Positions 30,908 to 42,849 are shown, counted from the first letter of the stretch. The stretch: DNA of 64,000 nt from Symsagittifera roscoffensis (GCF_963678635.1 NC_087067.1:25181547-25245546), one strand, 5' to 3'. The notes: generated from the sequence alone by a model not told the origin. Program-made: numbers and translations.

Positions 30908-31056
30908 GGGGGTAATTAAAATAGGACCTTCCGTCATGCGACGATCCGTGCACAGGTTGGATAGGGCCATAGCCATACCAACGCTATATAAATACATCGG
31001 CAAAATTTTATGAATAAATCAAGTCGATTTTAAAGCATCCAGAGAATTGTCATCCT
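30908..31056 (-). repeat. Inverted fragment of the 1.09-kb array unit
   Basis: Reading the minus strand gives gacaattctctgg, a T-rich joint, and the GGTACG-CCTATCC-...-GGA motif, matching about 470-605 of the array. It carries small indels, for example an extra stretch in 'gggccatagccatacc'. On the plus strand it provides TATATAAATA at about 30985, 340 bp upstream of the AFG2 ATG. It shows that the array sequence exists outside the array and in the opposite orientation. Confidence 0.85.
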
Positions 31057-31326
31057 CTGTGTTTGAAAATGGATGAGAGTCTGGCAACCTGCAGTTTTCA
31101 CTCTTGAAACAAAAAAAAGATAATGTAAAATTTGCTCTTGATTTGCTAACTTTGACGTTAATGCTAGCACTGAAATAATAGGCGGCAAAATGTTTCAACT
31201 TTTCTTTCTGAAAATGATACTTTGCCCTAAATTTTTCACATCAGAAAGCGCGCTTTTCTAGGTCAGAAAGATGAGCAACGACCGTCTATTAATTTGAACT
31301 GAAATCCTTTAAATTAAAGTTAGGAT
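31057..31326 (+). promoter_or_regulatory. Upstream region of the AFG2-like gene
   Basis: 270 bp, AT-rich and without ORFs, preceding the ATG (gttaggatATG). The nearest TATA-like element is within the inverted repeat fragment (~30985). Whether the gene uses it cannot be told from sequence. Confidence 0.3.
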
Positions 31327-33645
31327 ATGAGCCGCAGTCAGCCGTCGTCCAAGAAAAAATCAAGAAATGAATGGTTCGAATGCATAGACTGTAAACGCAA
31401 AATGTTACAGAAAGCTAAAGAAAAACATGCTTGCGAGATATTTGATATGCCTTGCATCATTTTTGAAAGTAAAATATCTGTCCTTCTGACTAAAGATTGT
31501 CTGACGAATCCAGAAAATTCACAAAAAGATTATCTCAAGTTATCTTTCGAAACCATGTGTAATTTGAATCTAATAATAGGGTCATGGTGTTTCGTAACTT
31601 CTCGTAATGGCACTTTTTCTACCGTTGTCCGATGCCTACCATCTTCTGAAGTTGGCCCTGGAAAAGTTATGCTGCCCCTCAATAATCATAAACTTGCATT
31701 ATCAAATGAAGACTATTTTCGTGTTTGTCCAATTTTGACTTCCTGCATTGAGACTGCAATACTCGTGAAAGTTAAAGTAAGATTCGGGGAACTAGGGCAA
31801 AGCCCGATGGTTTTGAACTCGGATTTAATAAGAAACATGGTTCGCCAGTCACTTCTGGACTCTACTATTTACACGGGACAATCCACTTTATTGTCAATTT
31901 ACTCAATTACTTGCTCTTTGCTTATTGAATCTTGGCAGTCTTTGGAGAGCAAGATGAACAATTTATTTGAAGTAACTGATTCTTCTAAAAATTGTGAAAA
32001 GTTTGCTTGTGTGAATGATTCTAGTGAAATTGTTATTGAACTTGATGGTAATCTACCGAGCGAGACAGAAAAGTGTAAACTAAGTCTTAGTGATTTTGGT
32101 GGCTACCTCGACTTGGTCACCAGATTGAAAACTGAAATCATCCAACCTTTGAAGACTAAGCAGTCGATGTCCCATGTATGTGGAATAATGCTTCATGGTG
32201 TATCCGGTGTTGGTAAAACGTTTTTGGCTAAATGCATAGCTGGCGAACTTGAAACTTATGGCGCGTCTATTTGCACTGAGATTGAAGCAAGTCCACAATT
32301 GTTGAAAAAATTGAAGGAAAATCAGCCTCTTGTTTATATTTTAGATGATCTTCATTTTATATTGTCAGCTCATAATAAATCAAAAATCATGTCCGGAGGT
32401 GACGCTGCAGACCAAAATCCTGTCAAAGTGATCAGACAATTTTTTGATAAGTTGAGAAGTTCTGTCGATAGAAATGTTCTTGTAATAGGCACTACTACTG
32501 ACAATGAGAATACGGATCCCTGCCTTAGAAGAGTTGGCTACTTCGAACACGAATTTGAAATTCCACCACCAGATCAAAAATGCAGATTCGAATTAGTTCG
32601 GAAGATTCAGGAAAAACTATTTTCTCACTTTATTTTCTTAGACGAAGATCTCGAAGCGTTCAGCCAAGATGCGCATAGCTACATAGCCTCTGATCTAATA
32701 TCAGTTTTGAAATTTGCATCAAAGGAAAACACGGACGGCTTAGTTTCTTTGCATAGCTTGAAAAAGGCTCTCAGAAGAGTAAAACCTTCGGCAATGAAGG
32801 AAATAGTTTTAGATATTCCTCATGTTACATGGTCTGACATAGGCGGCCAAGATGAGCTTAAGTCGAAACTAAAACAGTGCATAGAATGGCCTGTCAAAAA
32901 TCCTGAAAAATTCGCCAAATTTGGGATCAATCCTCCGAGAGGCTTGCTTTTATATGGTCCTCCGGGTTGCTCAAAAACAATGATCGCCAAAGCACTTGCA
33001 AATGAAACAGGTTTGAATTTTTTGAGCGTTAAGGGACCTGAAATTTATGACAAATATGTTGGTCAATCTGAAAAGGCGATTCGAAGGTTATTCCAAAGAG
33101 CTCGCCAAGCAGCGCCTGTTATCATCTTCTTCGATGAAATTGACGCAATTGCGTCTTCTCGTGGAAATTCTGCTAACAACAATGTTTCAGATCGAGTTCT
33201 AACTCAGTTGTTAACAGAATTAGACGGTGTAGAAAAACTAGAAAATGTTGTTATTGTTGCAGCAACTAACCGACCTGATATCATAGACAAAGCTTTGCTG
33301 CGTCCAGGAAGAATTGATAAATTATTTTACGTGGCGTTACCGGACTCTGAAACTAGGAGACAAATTGTAAAGCTAAAAATTAGCCGAATGCCAGCTTTGG
33401 TCCTAAATAATGAAAATTTTGTGGAGAATATGGTTCGAAAAACAGAACGTTTTTCAGGGGCCGAAATTTGCGCGTTATGCGATGAAGCTGCAATGAATGC
33501 TTTGAGAAGAAGTTTTGAATGCAGCTCAGTTGATGACAAGCTTTTGGAATCAGACTTTGAACAAGCCTTAAACTTTGTTCGACCCCAAACAACAAACGAG
33601 TCTTTGAAACGCTACGAAACGTTTTACGAGCATGCAACGTGTTGA
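31327..33645 (+). CDS. AFG2: AFG2/SPATA5-family AAA+ ATPase
   Basis: 772 residues with no introns. There are two AAA modules. Module 1: Walker A GVSGVGKT (291-298, K297) and Walker B ILDD (D340-D341, Asp where Glu is usual). Module 2: Walker A GPPGCSKT (544-551), Walker B FFDE (D603-E604), sensor 1 in AATNRPD, arginine-finger region LRPGRID (R659, R662). The GPPGCSKT form with Cys-Ser is typical of AFG2/SPATA5 rather than CDC48, NVL or PEX1. AFG2 releases the shuttling factor Rlp24 from pre-60S ribosomes in the cytoplasm. Length is close to yeast Afg2. The N-terminus has a small Cys/His set (C19, C22, H34, C36). Module 1 looks weakened and may bind but not hydrolyse ATP. The absence of introns could mean an intron-poor genome or a retrocopy; the intact frame favours a working gene. 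Confidence 0.88.
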   Translation: MSRSQPSSKKKSRNEWFECIDCKRKMLQKAKEKHACEIFDMPCIIFESKISVLLTKDCLTNPENSQKDYLKLSFETMCNLNLIIGSWCFVTSRNGTFSTVVRCLPSSEVGPGKVMLPLNNHKLALSNEDYFRVCPILTSCIETAILVKVKVRFGELGQSPMVLNSDLIRNMVRQSLLDSTIYTGQSTLLSIYSITCSLLIESWQSLESKMNNLFEVTDSSKNCEKFACVNDSSEIVIELDGNLPSETEKCKLSLSDFGGYLDLVTRLKTEIIQPLKTKQSMSHVCGIMLHGVSGVGKTFLAKCIAGELETYGASICTEIEASPQLLKKLKENQPLVYILDDLHFILSAHNKSKIMSGGDAADQNPVKVIRQFFDKLRSSVDRNVLVIGTTTDNENTDPCLRRVGYFEHEFEIPPPDQKCRFELVRKIQEKLFSHFIFLDEDLEAFSQDAHSYIASDLISVLKFASKENTDGLVSLHSLKKALRRVKPSAMKEIVLDIPHVTWSDIGGQDELKSKLKQCIEWPVKNPEKFAKFGINPPRGLLLYGPPGCSKTMIAKALANETGLNFLSVKGPEIYDKYVGQSEKAIRRLFQRARQAAPVIIFFDEIDAIASSRGNSANNNVSDRVLTQLLTELDGVEKLENVVIVAATNRPDIIDKALLRPGRIDKLFYVALPDSETRRQIVKLKISRMPALVLNNENFVENMVRKTERFSGAEICALCDEAAMNALRRSFECSSVDDKLLESDFEQALNFVRPQTTNESLKRYETFYEHATC

Positions 33646-34440
33646 GAAGTTTAAAGAAGTGCTCAAGGCGGTTGTAAAATGAAATTGTCGAATGAACAAA
33701 AAATGAGCAAATATTTTGGCGATTCTTTCTGTATGGTCTCATATGATGAAGATTTTCATACGATGGTGAATTTTTTTTTTCGGTACACGAACCTGTGATG
33801 TAGAGCTAAAGAACTGATATATTCGAAAAATCGTTATAAAAGTTTTGAGCTTCAGGAAAAGACCATTTGAAAAGACCAGTTTTGCCGGTATCAGTAGTTT
33901 CTCCCTGCAGAACTTAATTTTTAACTGCATGGAATTTGTTTTTATCCGACCATTTCACTGAAAGTAACCGAAGGAACTATGGAGTAGCTAGTGTTTTTTC
34001 CCGCCCGATTTGACGGTGTAAACGAAAGCTTGTATGCTGTCTAATTTCGTATCATATATAGGTTCTATTGGTCGGAACGAAGATTCCAAAAAATAACTCG
34101 GATAGCCGGTTGCTGTGCATGTAAAAAAAAGTGTTTTCTATCTATCTATCTATTATCTATCGATCTATTATTTAATTGGTGTTTCACGTGACACATGTTG
34201 AAGAAGTCCCTATGTTGACGTGTTTAAGAAGTCCCTATTTTTGCATGTTTAAGTTTTTTCAACGTATTATTTTTTGCATTTTTAATGAAAATGTTTTTGC
34301 ACGTTTAAGCTATACCGTAGGTTAAAATGCTTAAGAAATTTCATTTGGCTCGTGTTTAAGTCTGTTAGTCTGTTAAAAAGCCAAAAAATTGCAAGCTTTG
34401 AAAATTTTATATATACATACGTTCTATACATTCCTATATA
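33646..34440. other. Intergenic region 3' of AFG2
   Basis: No gene is seen. A stretch at 33960-34005 contains cgaaggaactatggagtag followed by T-rich sequence, recalling the GGAACTATAGCGTA core of the left-hand array. A (TCTA)n microsatellite lies at 34137-34170. Around 34200-34260 the phrase gtttaagaagtccctat occurs twice. Confidence 0.5.
34137..34170 (+). repeat. (TCTA)n microsatellite
   Basis: Imperfect TCTA tandem repeat (tctatctatctatctattatctatcgatcta). Confidence 0.9.
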
Positions 34441-37400
34441 GTGGGGTGCTGTTTAGTACATTTAGGGGTTGCAAATCTGGCGTTCAAGTATGACTGCTCA
34501 AATCATTATATTGTTCGAGATATGGCGTTTTTATGTTTTTTTAGTTTTTTTTTCAAAACACTTAGATATTAAAAAACTAATCGAGCTTGAATTTCTCAAC
34601 CCTATAGTGAGGTGCTGTCAGGGTACATTCATGGTTGCAAATCTGGTGTCCAAGTATGACTGCTCAAATCTTTTTGGTTTTCGAATAATTGCGTTTTCAA
34701 GATTTTTGTCTTTTTTTTTTCAAAAAAACTTGAATATAAAAAAAATAACCGAACTTCAATTTCTCAACCATATAATGTGGGGACTGTCAGGGTACATTCA
34801 GAAGTTGCAAATCTGGAATTCAACTATGACTGCTCAAATCCTTTCGGTTTTCGAGATATGGCGTTTTTTATGATTTTTTTTTCAAAAAAAAACTTGGATA
34901 TAAAAAAAATTAACCGAACTTCAATTTCTCAACCATATAGTGGGGTGCTGTCAGGGTAAATTCAGGAGTTGCAAATCTGGCATCAAAGTGTGACTGCTCA
35001 AATTCTTTTGGTATTCGAGAAATTGCGTTTTTTGTGATTTTATCATTTTTTTTTTTCAAAAATCTTAGATATAAAAAAAATTAATCGAACTTCAATTTCT
35101 CAACCATATAGTGGGGGGCTATCAAGGTACATTCAGAAGTTGGAAATCTGGAGTCCAACTATGACTGCTCAAATCCTTTTGGTTCTCGAAAAATGGTGTT
35201 TTATGATTTTTTTAATTATTTTTTTTCAAAAATCTTAGATATAAAAAAATTAACCGAACTTCAATTTCTCAACCATATAGTGGGGGGCTATCAGGGAACA
35301 TGCAGAAGTTGGAAATCTGGAATTCAACTATGACTGCTCAAATCCTTTTGGTTCTCGAGAAATGGTGTTTTTATGATTTTTTTAATTATTATTTTTTCAA
35401 AAATCTTAGATATAAAAAAAATTAATCGAACTTCAATTTCTCAACCATATAGTGGGGGGCTATCAAGGTACATTCAGAAGTTGGAAATCTGGAGTCCAAC
35501 TATGACTGCTCAAATCCTTTTGGTTCTCGAGAAATGGTGTTTTTATGATTTTTTTAATTATTTTTTTTCAAAAATCTTAGATATAAAAAAATTAACCGAA
35601 CTTCAATTTCTCAACCATATAGTGGGGGGCTATCAGGGAACATGCAGAAGTTGGAAATCTGGAATTCAACTATGACTGCTCAAATCCTTTTGGTTCTCGA
35701 GAAATGGCGTTTTTATGTTTTTTTAGTTTTTTTTTCAAAACACTTAGATATTAAAAAACTAATCGAGCTTGAATTTCTCAACCCTATAGTGAGGTGCTGT
35801 CAGGGTACATTCATGGTTGCAAATCTGGTGTCCAAGTATGACTGCTCAAATCTTTTTGGTTTTCGAATAATTGCGTTTTCAAGATTTTTGTCTTTTTTTT
35901 TTCAAAAAACTTGAATATAAAAAAAATAACCGAACTTCAATTTCTCAACCATATAATGTGGGGACTGTCAGGGTACATTCAGAAGTTGCAAATCTGGAAT
36001 TCAACTATGACTGCTCAAATCCTTTCGGTTTTCGAGATATGGCGTTTTTTATGATTTTTTTTTCAAAAAAAAACTTGGATATAAAAAAAAATTAACCGAA
36101 CTTCAATTTCTCAACCATATAGTGGGGTGCTGTCAGGGTAAATTCAGGAGTTGCAAATCTGGCATCAAAGTGTGACTGCTCAAATTCTTTTGGTATTCGA
36201 GAAATTGCGTTTTTTGTGATTTTATCATTTTTTTTTTTCAAAAATCTTAGATATAAAAAAAATTAATCGAACTTCAATTTCTCAACCATAGAGTGGGGGG
36301 CTATCAAGGTACATTCAGAAGTTGGAAATCTGGAGTCCAACTATGACTGCTCAAATCCTTTTGGTTCTCGAGAAATGGTGTTTTTATGATTTTTTTAATT
36401 ATTTTTTTTCAAAAATCTTAGATATAAAAAAATTAACAGAACTTCAATTTCTCAACCATATAGTGGGGGGCTATCAGGGAACATGCAGAAGTTGGAAATC
36501 TGGAATTCAACTATGACTGCTCAAATCCTTTTGGTTCTCGAGAAATGGTGTTTTTATGATTTTTTTAATTATTTTTTTTCAAAAATCTTAGATATAAAAA
36601 AATTAACCGAACTTCAATTTCTCAACAATATAGTGGGGGGCTATCAGGGTACATTCAGAAGTTGGAAATCTGGAGTCCAACTATGACTGCTCAAATCCTT
36701 TTGGTTCTCGAGAAATTGCGTTTTTTGTGATTTTTTCTTTTTTTTTCAAAAATCTGAGATATAAAAAAAATTAACCGAACTTCAATTTCTCAACCATATA
36801 GTGGGAGGCTATCAGGGTACTTTCAGAAGTTGGAAATCTGGAGTCAACTTTGACTGCTCAAATCCTTTTGGTTCTCGAGAAATGGTGTTTTTATGATTTT
36901 TTTAATTATTTTTTTTTCAAAAATCTTAGATATAAAAAAATTAACCGAACTTCAATTTCTCAACCATATAGTGGGGGGCTATCAGGGTACATGCAGAAGT
37001 TGGAAATCTGGAATTCAACTATGACTGCTCAAATCCTTTTGGTTTTCGAGATATGGCGTTTTTTATGATTTTTTTTTTCAAAAAAAATTTGGATATAAAA
37101 AAAATTAAACGAACTTCAATTTCTCAACCATATAGTGGGGTGCTGTCAGGGTATTTTCAGGAGTTGCAAATCTGGCGTCAAAGTGTGACTGCTCAAATTC
37201 TTTTGGTTTTCGAGAAATTGCGTTTTTTGTGATTTTTTCATTTTTTTTTTCAAAAATCTTAGATATAAAAAAAATTAACCGAACTTCAATTTCTCAACCA
37301 TATAGTGGGAGGCTATCAGGGTACTTTCAGAAGTTGGAAATCTGGAGTCCAACTATGACTGCTCAAATCCTTTTGGTTCTCGAGAAATGGTGTTTTTATG

Positions 37401-38075
37401 ATTTTTTTAATTTTTTTTCAAAAATCTTAGATATAAAAAAATTAACCGAACTTCAATTTCTCAACCTTATAGTGGTGTGCTGTTAGGGTACAACTTGGGG
37501 TTCAAATCGGGAGTCTCGATATGTTTGCTCAAATCCTTTTGGTTTTCGAGAAATAGCGTTTTCATTGTTTTTTTTTTCATTTTTCTTTGTTCAAAAAACT
37601 TGGATATAAAAAAAAAATTAAACGAAATTCAATTTCTCAACACTATAGTGGAGTGCTGTCAGGGTAAAATTATAGGTTGCAAATCTGGAGTTCAAGTATG
37701 ACTGCTCAAATCCTTTTGGTTTTCGAGATATGACGTTTTTAATGATTTTTTCATAGTTTTTTTTCAAAAAAAATTAGAGTTAAAAAAATTAGATACAAAA
37801 AACTAACCGAACTTGAATTTCTCCTCCCTATAGTGGGGTGCTGTCAGGGTATATTCAGGAATTGCAAATCTGGCGTCCAAGTCTGACTGCTCAAATTCTT
37901 TTGATTTTCGAGAAATTGCGTTTTTTGTGATTTTTTCATTTTTTTTTTTAAAATCTTAGATATAAAAAAAATTAATTGAACATCAATTTCTCAACCCTGT
38001 AATGGGGTGCTGTCAGGGTATAATGAGGGTTGGCAAATCTGGAGTCCCGGTATGACTGCTCAAATTTTCTCGACA
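34440..38075 (+). repeat. ~170-bp satellite array, about 21 monomers
   Basis: Each monomer carries 'atgactgctcaaatcc', then a 'ttcgagaaatggcgttttt'-type segment, a T-run, 'ttagatataaaaaa', 'cttcaatttctcaacc', 'atagtgggg' and 'ggaaatctgg'. Successive starts at 35161, 35330 and 35502 give periods of 169 and 172 bp. A seven-monomer block (about 34560-35740) is repeated almost exactly at 35742-36920, an offset of 1182 bp, so there is a higher-order repeat. Monomers at the right end (from ~37480) are more diverged. Short ORFs here are by-products of the repeat. Confidence 0.95.
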
Positions 38076-39200
38076 CCAGTTTTTCTCGACACTGAAACAT
38101 TTGTTTAAAAATTTTTTAATGTTGTTCGAATCACGTCGGAAAGTAGTTTATTATGATGTATCGCTCAACCCATTCAGAAGATTATTTGTGGTTCCTGCTT
38201 TTGCGTGGAAAAAACTGCAACACACCCGAATACAAAATTTCTCCCCATTTTCAATGGTAGGAACAAAAAGTTGTTGTCTCAGTGTCGAGAGAACTTGGTC
38301 TGAAATTTTCTGTTTTTCTGAGTGAATGACACGATTTTTAAAAATGACAACGATGAAAGGCAGACCTCTGAATTTGATACTACAAAATTAATGTTTTTTA
38401 AGCTATTTTAACAAATGTTATTTTTTATCCAATATTTTTTTCCTAAGTGAGCATTATCATGGCCATTATAATTTAGTTGAATTTTGAGTTCTTTTTCATC
38501 GCGCGTTTGCTTTTAGTATACAATAATTTAATCAACTAGCATCACTTAATATTCATGACTTTTTAAGCGTTTTGTCTATTGAGTTTCTTTTCGATCAGCT
38601 GTTACACGGCAATCAAAACAAATTAATTTTTTACAAAGTTGAAAGTTAGATTTTATTACCATGTCATAAAGCGATTTATTTTTGTCACTGTTTGTCTTTT
38701 TTGTTGATAGTGACCATTAAAAAGTGACGAAAATGTTGAATAACTTGGAATATAGCAACCACATGAAAAGAGTTGCTGTTTTATTTGTTTTAATAATGTA
38801 GTGATAAAATTTTCTTGTTGTAAACATTAAAGGTGGCGCTTTTAATGCTTGATTTTTGAACTATAAAGACATCAAACTTCAGATGCAACAAAAATCGTTA
38901 GTCTGCGCTTGAAAAAAATCAGCTGCCGTAAATTCGAGGCAATTTATCTTAGTTGATGTGCCAAATATTAGCATTTTTTGTTACTGTGAGAGTTTTGATC
39001 TTAGAATTCGAATTTTGAACGTGGTTGGCGGTTTAGTTATCCCTCGATCAAAGGTGTAGCTTCTTTTACAGAATATTTGCAGCGCCGGATATAAATCTGA
39101 TTTTCTTCTTTGATGTAGACGCTGTTCTATAATTTATGTAATCTACAACGGACAGGTACGATTCTATTGACTTTTTGAAATAGCAAGAGGCATTGTATTT
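38076..39200. other. AT-rich region, no gene seen
   Basis: T-rich on the plus strand, with only short ORFs and no recognisable domain, repeat or RNA. Confidence 0.5.
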
Positions 39201-39498
39201 ATTGTAATAGGGAACAAGAATTTTCCCCTCAAAGTTTTGTGAACACGGATTTTTTTTCCGGAAAAAATTAAATTTTTTTCCGGACGTTGCCAGAATTTTC
39301 GCATTCGAAAACTAGTTCACTGTAGAAATGAAAGATGCGCTTATCGTTAGTAAGTAACTATTAGCCTATATTTTGTCGCTTGCGATTAGCAAGCGTTATC
39401 AAATCGGAATATAGACCTGTTTTTGGGTTAACAACTTGTGTAACAGAATCACTTGGTATCTTGGTTCACAATGAATTCAAGTTTCCAAGGAGAACCGG

Positions 39499-39578
39499 CA
39501 CACTTAGTCTAGAGGTAACAAATACGCCTGGGACCTCAAATGTCCTGGGTTCGAATCTGACCAGGACCTGTTTTTTTT
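39499..39578 (+). repeat. tRNA-like (SINE-type) element 1
   Basis: Box A TAGTCTAGAGG (39505-39515) fits the Pol III A-box pattern exactly. Box B GGTTCGAATC is at 39548-39557, and eight Ts follow at 39571-39578 as a Pol III terminator. The acceptor arms do not pair, so it is not a working tRNA. A TCCTGG/CCAGGA stem surrounds box B. It is followed by 'ggaaatattc', also seen after element 2. Confidence 0.65.
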
Positions 39579-40084
39579 CTAACAGGAAATATTCCGTTTT
39601 AAAAAAATAGCCAGCTTATTATTTGTCTGCATATATTTTGTCGGCTGTTGCACGTCGTAGTTTTTTTTGGTTTATGCACTTCTCATTGTATTTGCTTTTA
39701 TGTTTTCGTTTACTCCTGCAATTTTTAATTCTACCAACCTTGGCTTCGTATTTTTGATGTTTTTTTGCTATCGGCCTAAATGATTTGGGCTTATGTTTAT
39801 CGGCGTACTAACCCACTTTCGGGTCGTTCGAAGAAAGCATAATTTGTATGCTTTCCTCCGGATCGCACATAACGTAAAAAATTTCAGAATAGATTTTATA
39901 GTTCAAGTTTTTCATGACAACAATTTTTTTCGCTCGATAATTGTTTTTGAATTTTCATTTAACGCTGTCGAATGGGTTTGTGGTCGTGTTTTCCGCAAAT
40001 AGAACATCATTGCAGACAACATTTTGAGTTTTTTAGTTGTGGTTTCTTCGAAAATTTTTCCGCTTTCTTTAGACTTAGTTCTTT

Positions 40085-40172
40085 CCTTTCCTGTTTGCTA
40101 GCTTGCAATGCTATTTTTGTGATATTGAAAGTGATTCGAAGCTCCGCTTCGCCTCTGTGTCAAAAAGTATAA
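40085..40172 (+). repeat. Dispersed 'cttcgcctctgtg' module
   Basis: gctagcttgcaatgctat ... gaagctccgcttcgcctctgtgtc. Related modules occur near 41983, 42700-42830, 45740-45800, 46535-46580, 49846-49890, 55220-55280 and at the insertion site of the LTR element (8082-8119). In several cases the module lies 120-220 bp upstream of a tRNA-like element, so the two probably belong to one repeat family. Confidence 0.55.
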
Positions 40173-40179
40173 GATAGAA

Positions 40180-41980
40180 TAAATTATAATTTGAGATTTA
40201 TTTAGTTCAAGAGGGTAAAAATATTTGCCTATTTTTGGCCATAGAGTTCTGTTTCATTTTTTATCCGCCTAATTATACATTTTATGTTCCCATTACTGTA
40301 TTTCGGGTCTTTTACTTTTAAAATTTGTTTTCAAAATCAGTAACTACAAATAATCGTCGGCAGTAGTCGAGTGAAATATCATACTGAAGCACTTGCAGTC
40401 AAGATTTGAACACTATTAAAACAGTTCCGAAAAAATTCCGCTGTGTAGACAAAAACTGGCAAATAAAGCAAGCGAGTAGGCTTTTTATGCGATAAAATTA
40501 TGTCCAAACTTGATTTTTTGAAGCTTTTTCAGCGCCTTTTTGACAACAAAAAATCGTAATACTAACCAAAAAAAATTGGAAAAAAAAACATTTTTGAATT
40601 TATTGTTGATCTCGATTAATTGCTTGATAAAAACAAATTTAGTATGTGTATTGTGCTCTTACTATCGATAAAAATTTTCGTCTAGGTTTTCATTCAAATC
40701 CGCTTGTTGCCGAACGAACAAAAACATCACAATTTGAAAAAAAAATTAATCATGTTTTTTTTTGTGGTCGAACTTGATGTTGTACTTTATAGTTTTTTTT
40801 CTTGTCAGGCTTAAATGTATAGATGCCTTTGATTGAGTGTAACATGCTGGCAATGCAACTCGTGAAACTTAGAGATTCTGGTTTATTTTTTGTCAAGGTA
40901 TATCTCGTGACGAGTGTTCTTTCCTTGCCAAGTTGGCTCTTTTCCAGTTTCCCATCTCCCTCGTTAAATTACAAATTAAAATAATTCAAAAATTGCTCAA
41001 ATGGCGTTTTGCATATAAGAAATGTTGTAAAAAATTTGTTCACCTGCTCACGTTGTAATGCAGAATGCAGTTGCAGTTTTTGCTATGATAAATCATTTTA
41101 AATCGACTTTACCACATTGAACTTCAGAAAAAATCAGGGGGGGGGAGGCTGGAAAAGAGCCAACTTGGCAAGTTTTTCCAGTTTGAGTTTTTGGTCTTCT
41201 TCAAGTTTTTGGTATCGGGTGGTTTTTTTAACACATGCAAGCGTAGTTTCATTATATGGGCTCTTTTTTCCCCTCCAAATTGATTTTGCTGGCTTTTTTT
41301 GTATCGTGAGTTTAATAGCAAGTATTCTCCAATTTATTAGAGTGTAAGCTCCAGTGACACAGGTCTGTACGGCAGTCGACTTAAGTACTTGGATGTCCGA
41401 GGACTGAGTTTTATTCCCGTAGAGGTTTTCTTTTTTTCAAAACTAATTAGTTTTTTTTCTGATATTTTTTCTCTTTCTCACCCTTTTGAAGCTACTTGTT
41501 GGGTCTTAAAGAGTCAGTGAACTTAGTTAGGCCTCTAACGTAAGTCTTGATGGTTTTTGATAGTTTTTCAGGAAGATGTCTGAAGATTTTTTCGCGCTCA
41601 AGTTTTTTTCTTGGATTGACTTCTGATTTCTTTTCCAAGTTCAGTTCAAAGATTGGAAACTCCACTATCGGACAGCAAAACTGAAAAAGGTGACCGACTC
41701 TAATTTTGAAAGTGGATTTTAAGCTGCTGCAGTTACTTTCAAGTGCAGGCTGCACTGACAGGGTCAATTTCTTGAAAATTCAATAAAAATTACCCTGTTG
41801 TTCATCGTAGGTACTAATTTTTTCAAACAAACCTATTGAAAAATAGATTTTCGGAATCGTTTTTTTTCTCCCTTATTTACATCAGCTCATTTTTTCAAAT
41901 TAAATTTTTATTATTTGTCTGTTTTTTTATCCGAATATTTTCCAAAGAATCTTCTAAGTTGTTAAATGCTGATTTCGATC
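40180..41980. other. AT-rich region, no gene seen
   Basis: T-rich; no gene recognised. It contains a 24-bp perfect inverted repeat (40924-40947 and 41149-41172) and a G-run near 41137-41145. Confidence 0.5.
40924..41172. repeat. 24-bp perfect inverted repeat with 201-bp spacer
   Basis: The arm beginning CTTGCCAAGTTGGCTC at 40924-40947 is exactly complementary to 41149-41172 (CTGGAAAAGAGCCAAC...). This could be the termini of a small non-autonomous element or a hairpin. No flanking target duplication is obvious. Confidence 0.7.
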
Positions 41981-42094
41981 AACGGCTTCGCCTCTGTGGT
42001 ATATTTGTAGATTTGGTTTTCTGAAGTTTGACTATTGATTTATTTTCAAGTTCTTTCGTTAGAAATCTATAATTAATTAAATAGGACGAAATCT

Positions 42095-42132
42095 GTGCCA
42101 ATAGTTCGAACCAGGCCAGAACTTTTTTTTTT
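42095..42132 (+). repeat. tRNA-like element 2 (B-box half)
   Basis: Box B-like AGTTCGAACC (42103-42112), then caggccagaa and ten Ts (42123-42132), followed by 'gggaaatattc' as after element 1. No box A was found, so this is a 3' half. A 'cttcgcctctgtgg' module lies ~110 bp upstream (41983-41999). Confidence 0.5.
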
Positions 42133-42849
42133 AAAGGGAAATATTCTATTTCGAAAAATTATCGACCTGTTGTGTTTTTGCTTATGTTTGGTCGGTTTAG
42201 TTGCCTTGTTACGGATTTTTGCTGGGCTGTGAGTAATTTTTATTGTAACTGAAAGAGTTTTGATTTGTTGCTGTAATTTGTTAACTTACTAAATTTGTCG
42301 TTTTTTTCGCTGATTTGTTTGACTTTAATTTTTTTTGCTTATGTTTTATTGAGTAAGTGACCTAGCAAAGCGTTGTTTTAAAGAAAAATAGATTTTTACG
42401 CTTTTGTGTGTTTTGGAGGGGCAGCGTAAAAATTTAGATTTAGATTTTCAAAAGTTTTTCAATTGAAAACAATTTTGCTCAACTGATTCTAACCGATTTA
42501 TGCCGGCTTAGTTGCCGATCAATTTTTGTGTCTGAATACTCATTAAACGCTAGTTATTGTGTTTTTAAATTAAGCATCATTCCAGACAAATTTCTGTAAA
42601 TTTTTTCGAAATGTTCTAATTGTTTCGAAAAAACCACAAGAGGATTTTTTCTGATTTATTTTCGCCGACTTAGTGGCTTTTGTATAATTTTCTGTCTGCT
42701 AGCTTGCGATGCTATGCGTGTGTGTAATTTTTAATTTGCAGTTGCATCTCTTTCGATTTGAATTACTTTTTTGCAGTTTTTTTTCCTGCGCGCATTTGCG
42801 GAATGCAGCTTCGCTGATCTGTCATAAGTGCCATTTTCTGATAATATGA

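Noticed and set aside
34469-37701. Series of 60-134-codon ORFs
   Set aside because: They are readings of the 170-bp satellite, with the same peptide recurring once per monomer.
39499-39578. Functional tRNA genes at the A/B-box sites
   Set aside because: Acceptor arms do not pair and T-arm stems are degenerate, so they are called tRNA-like repeats.
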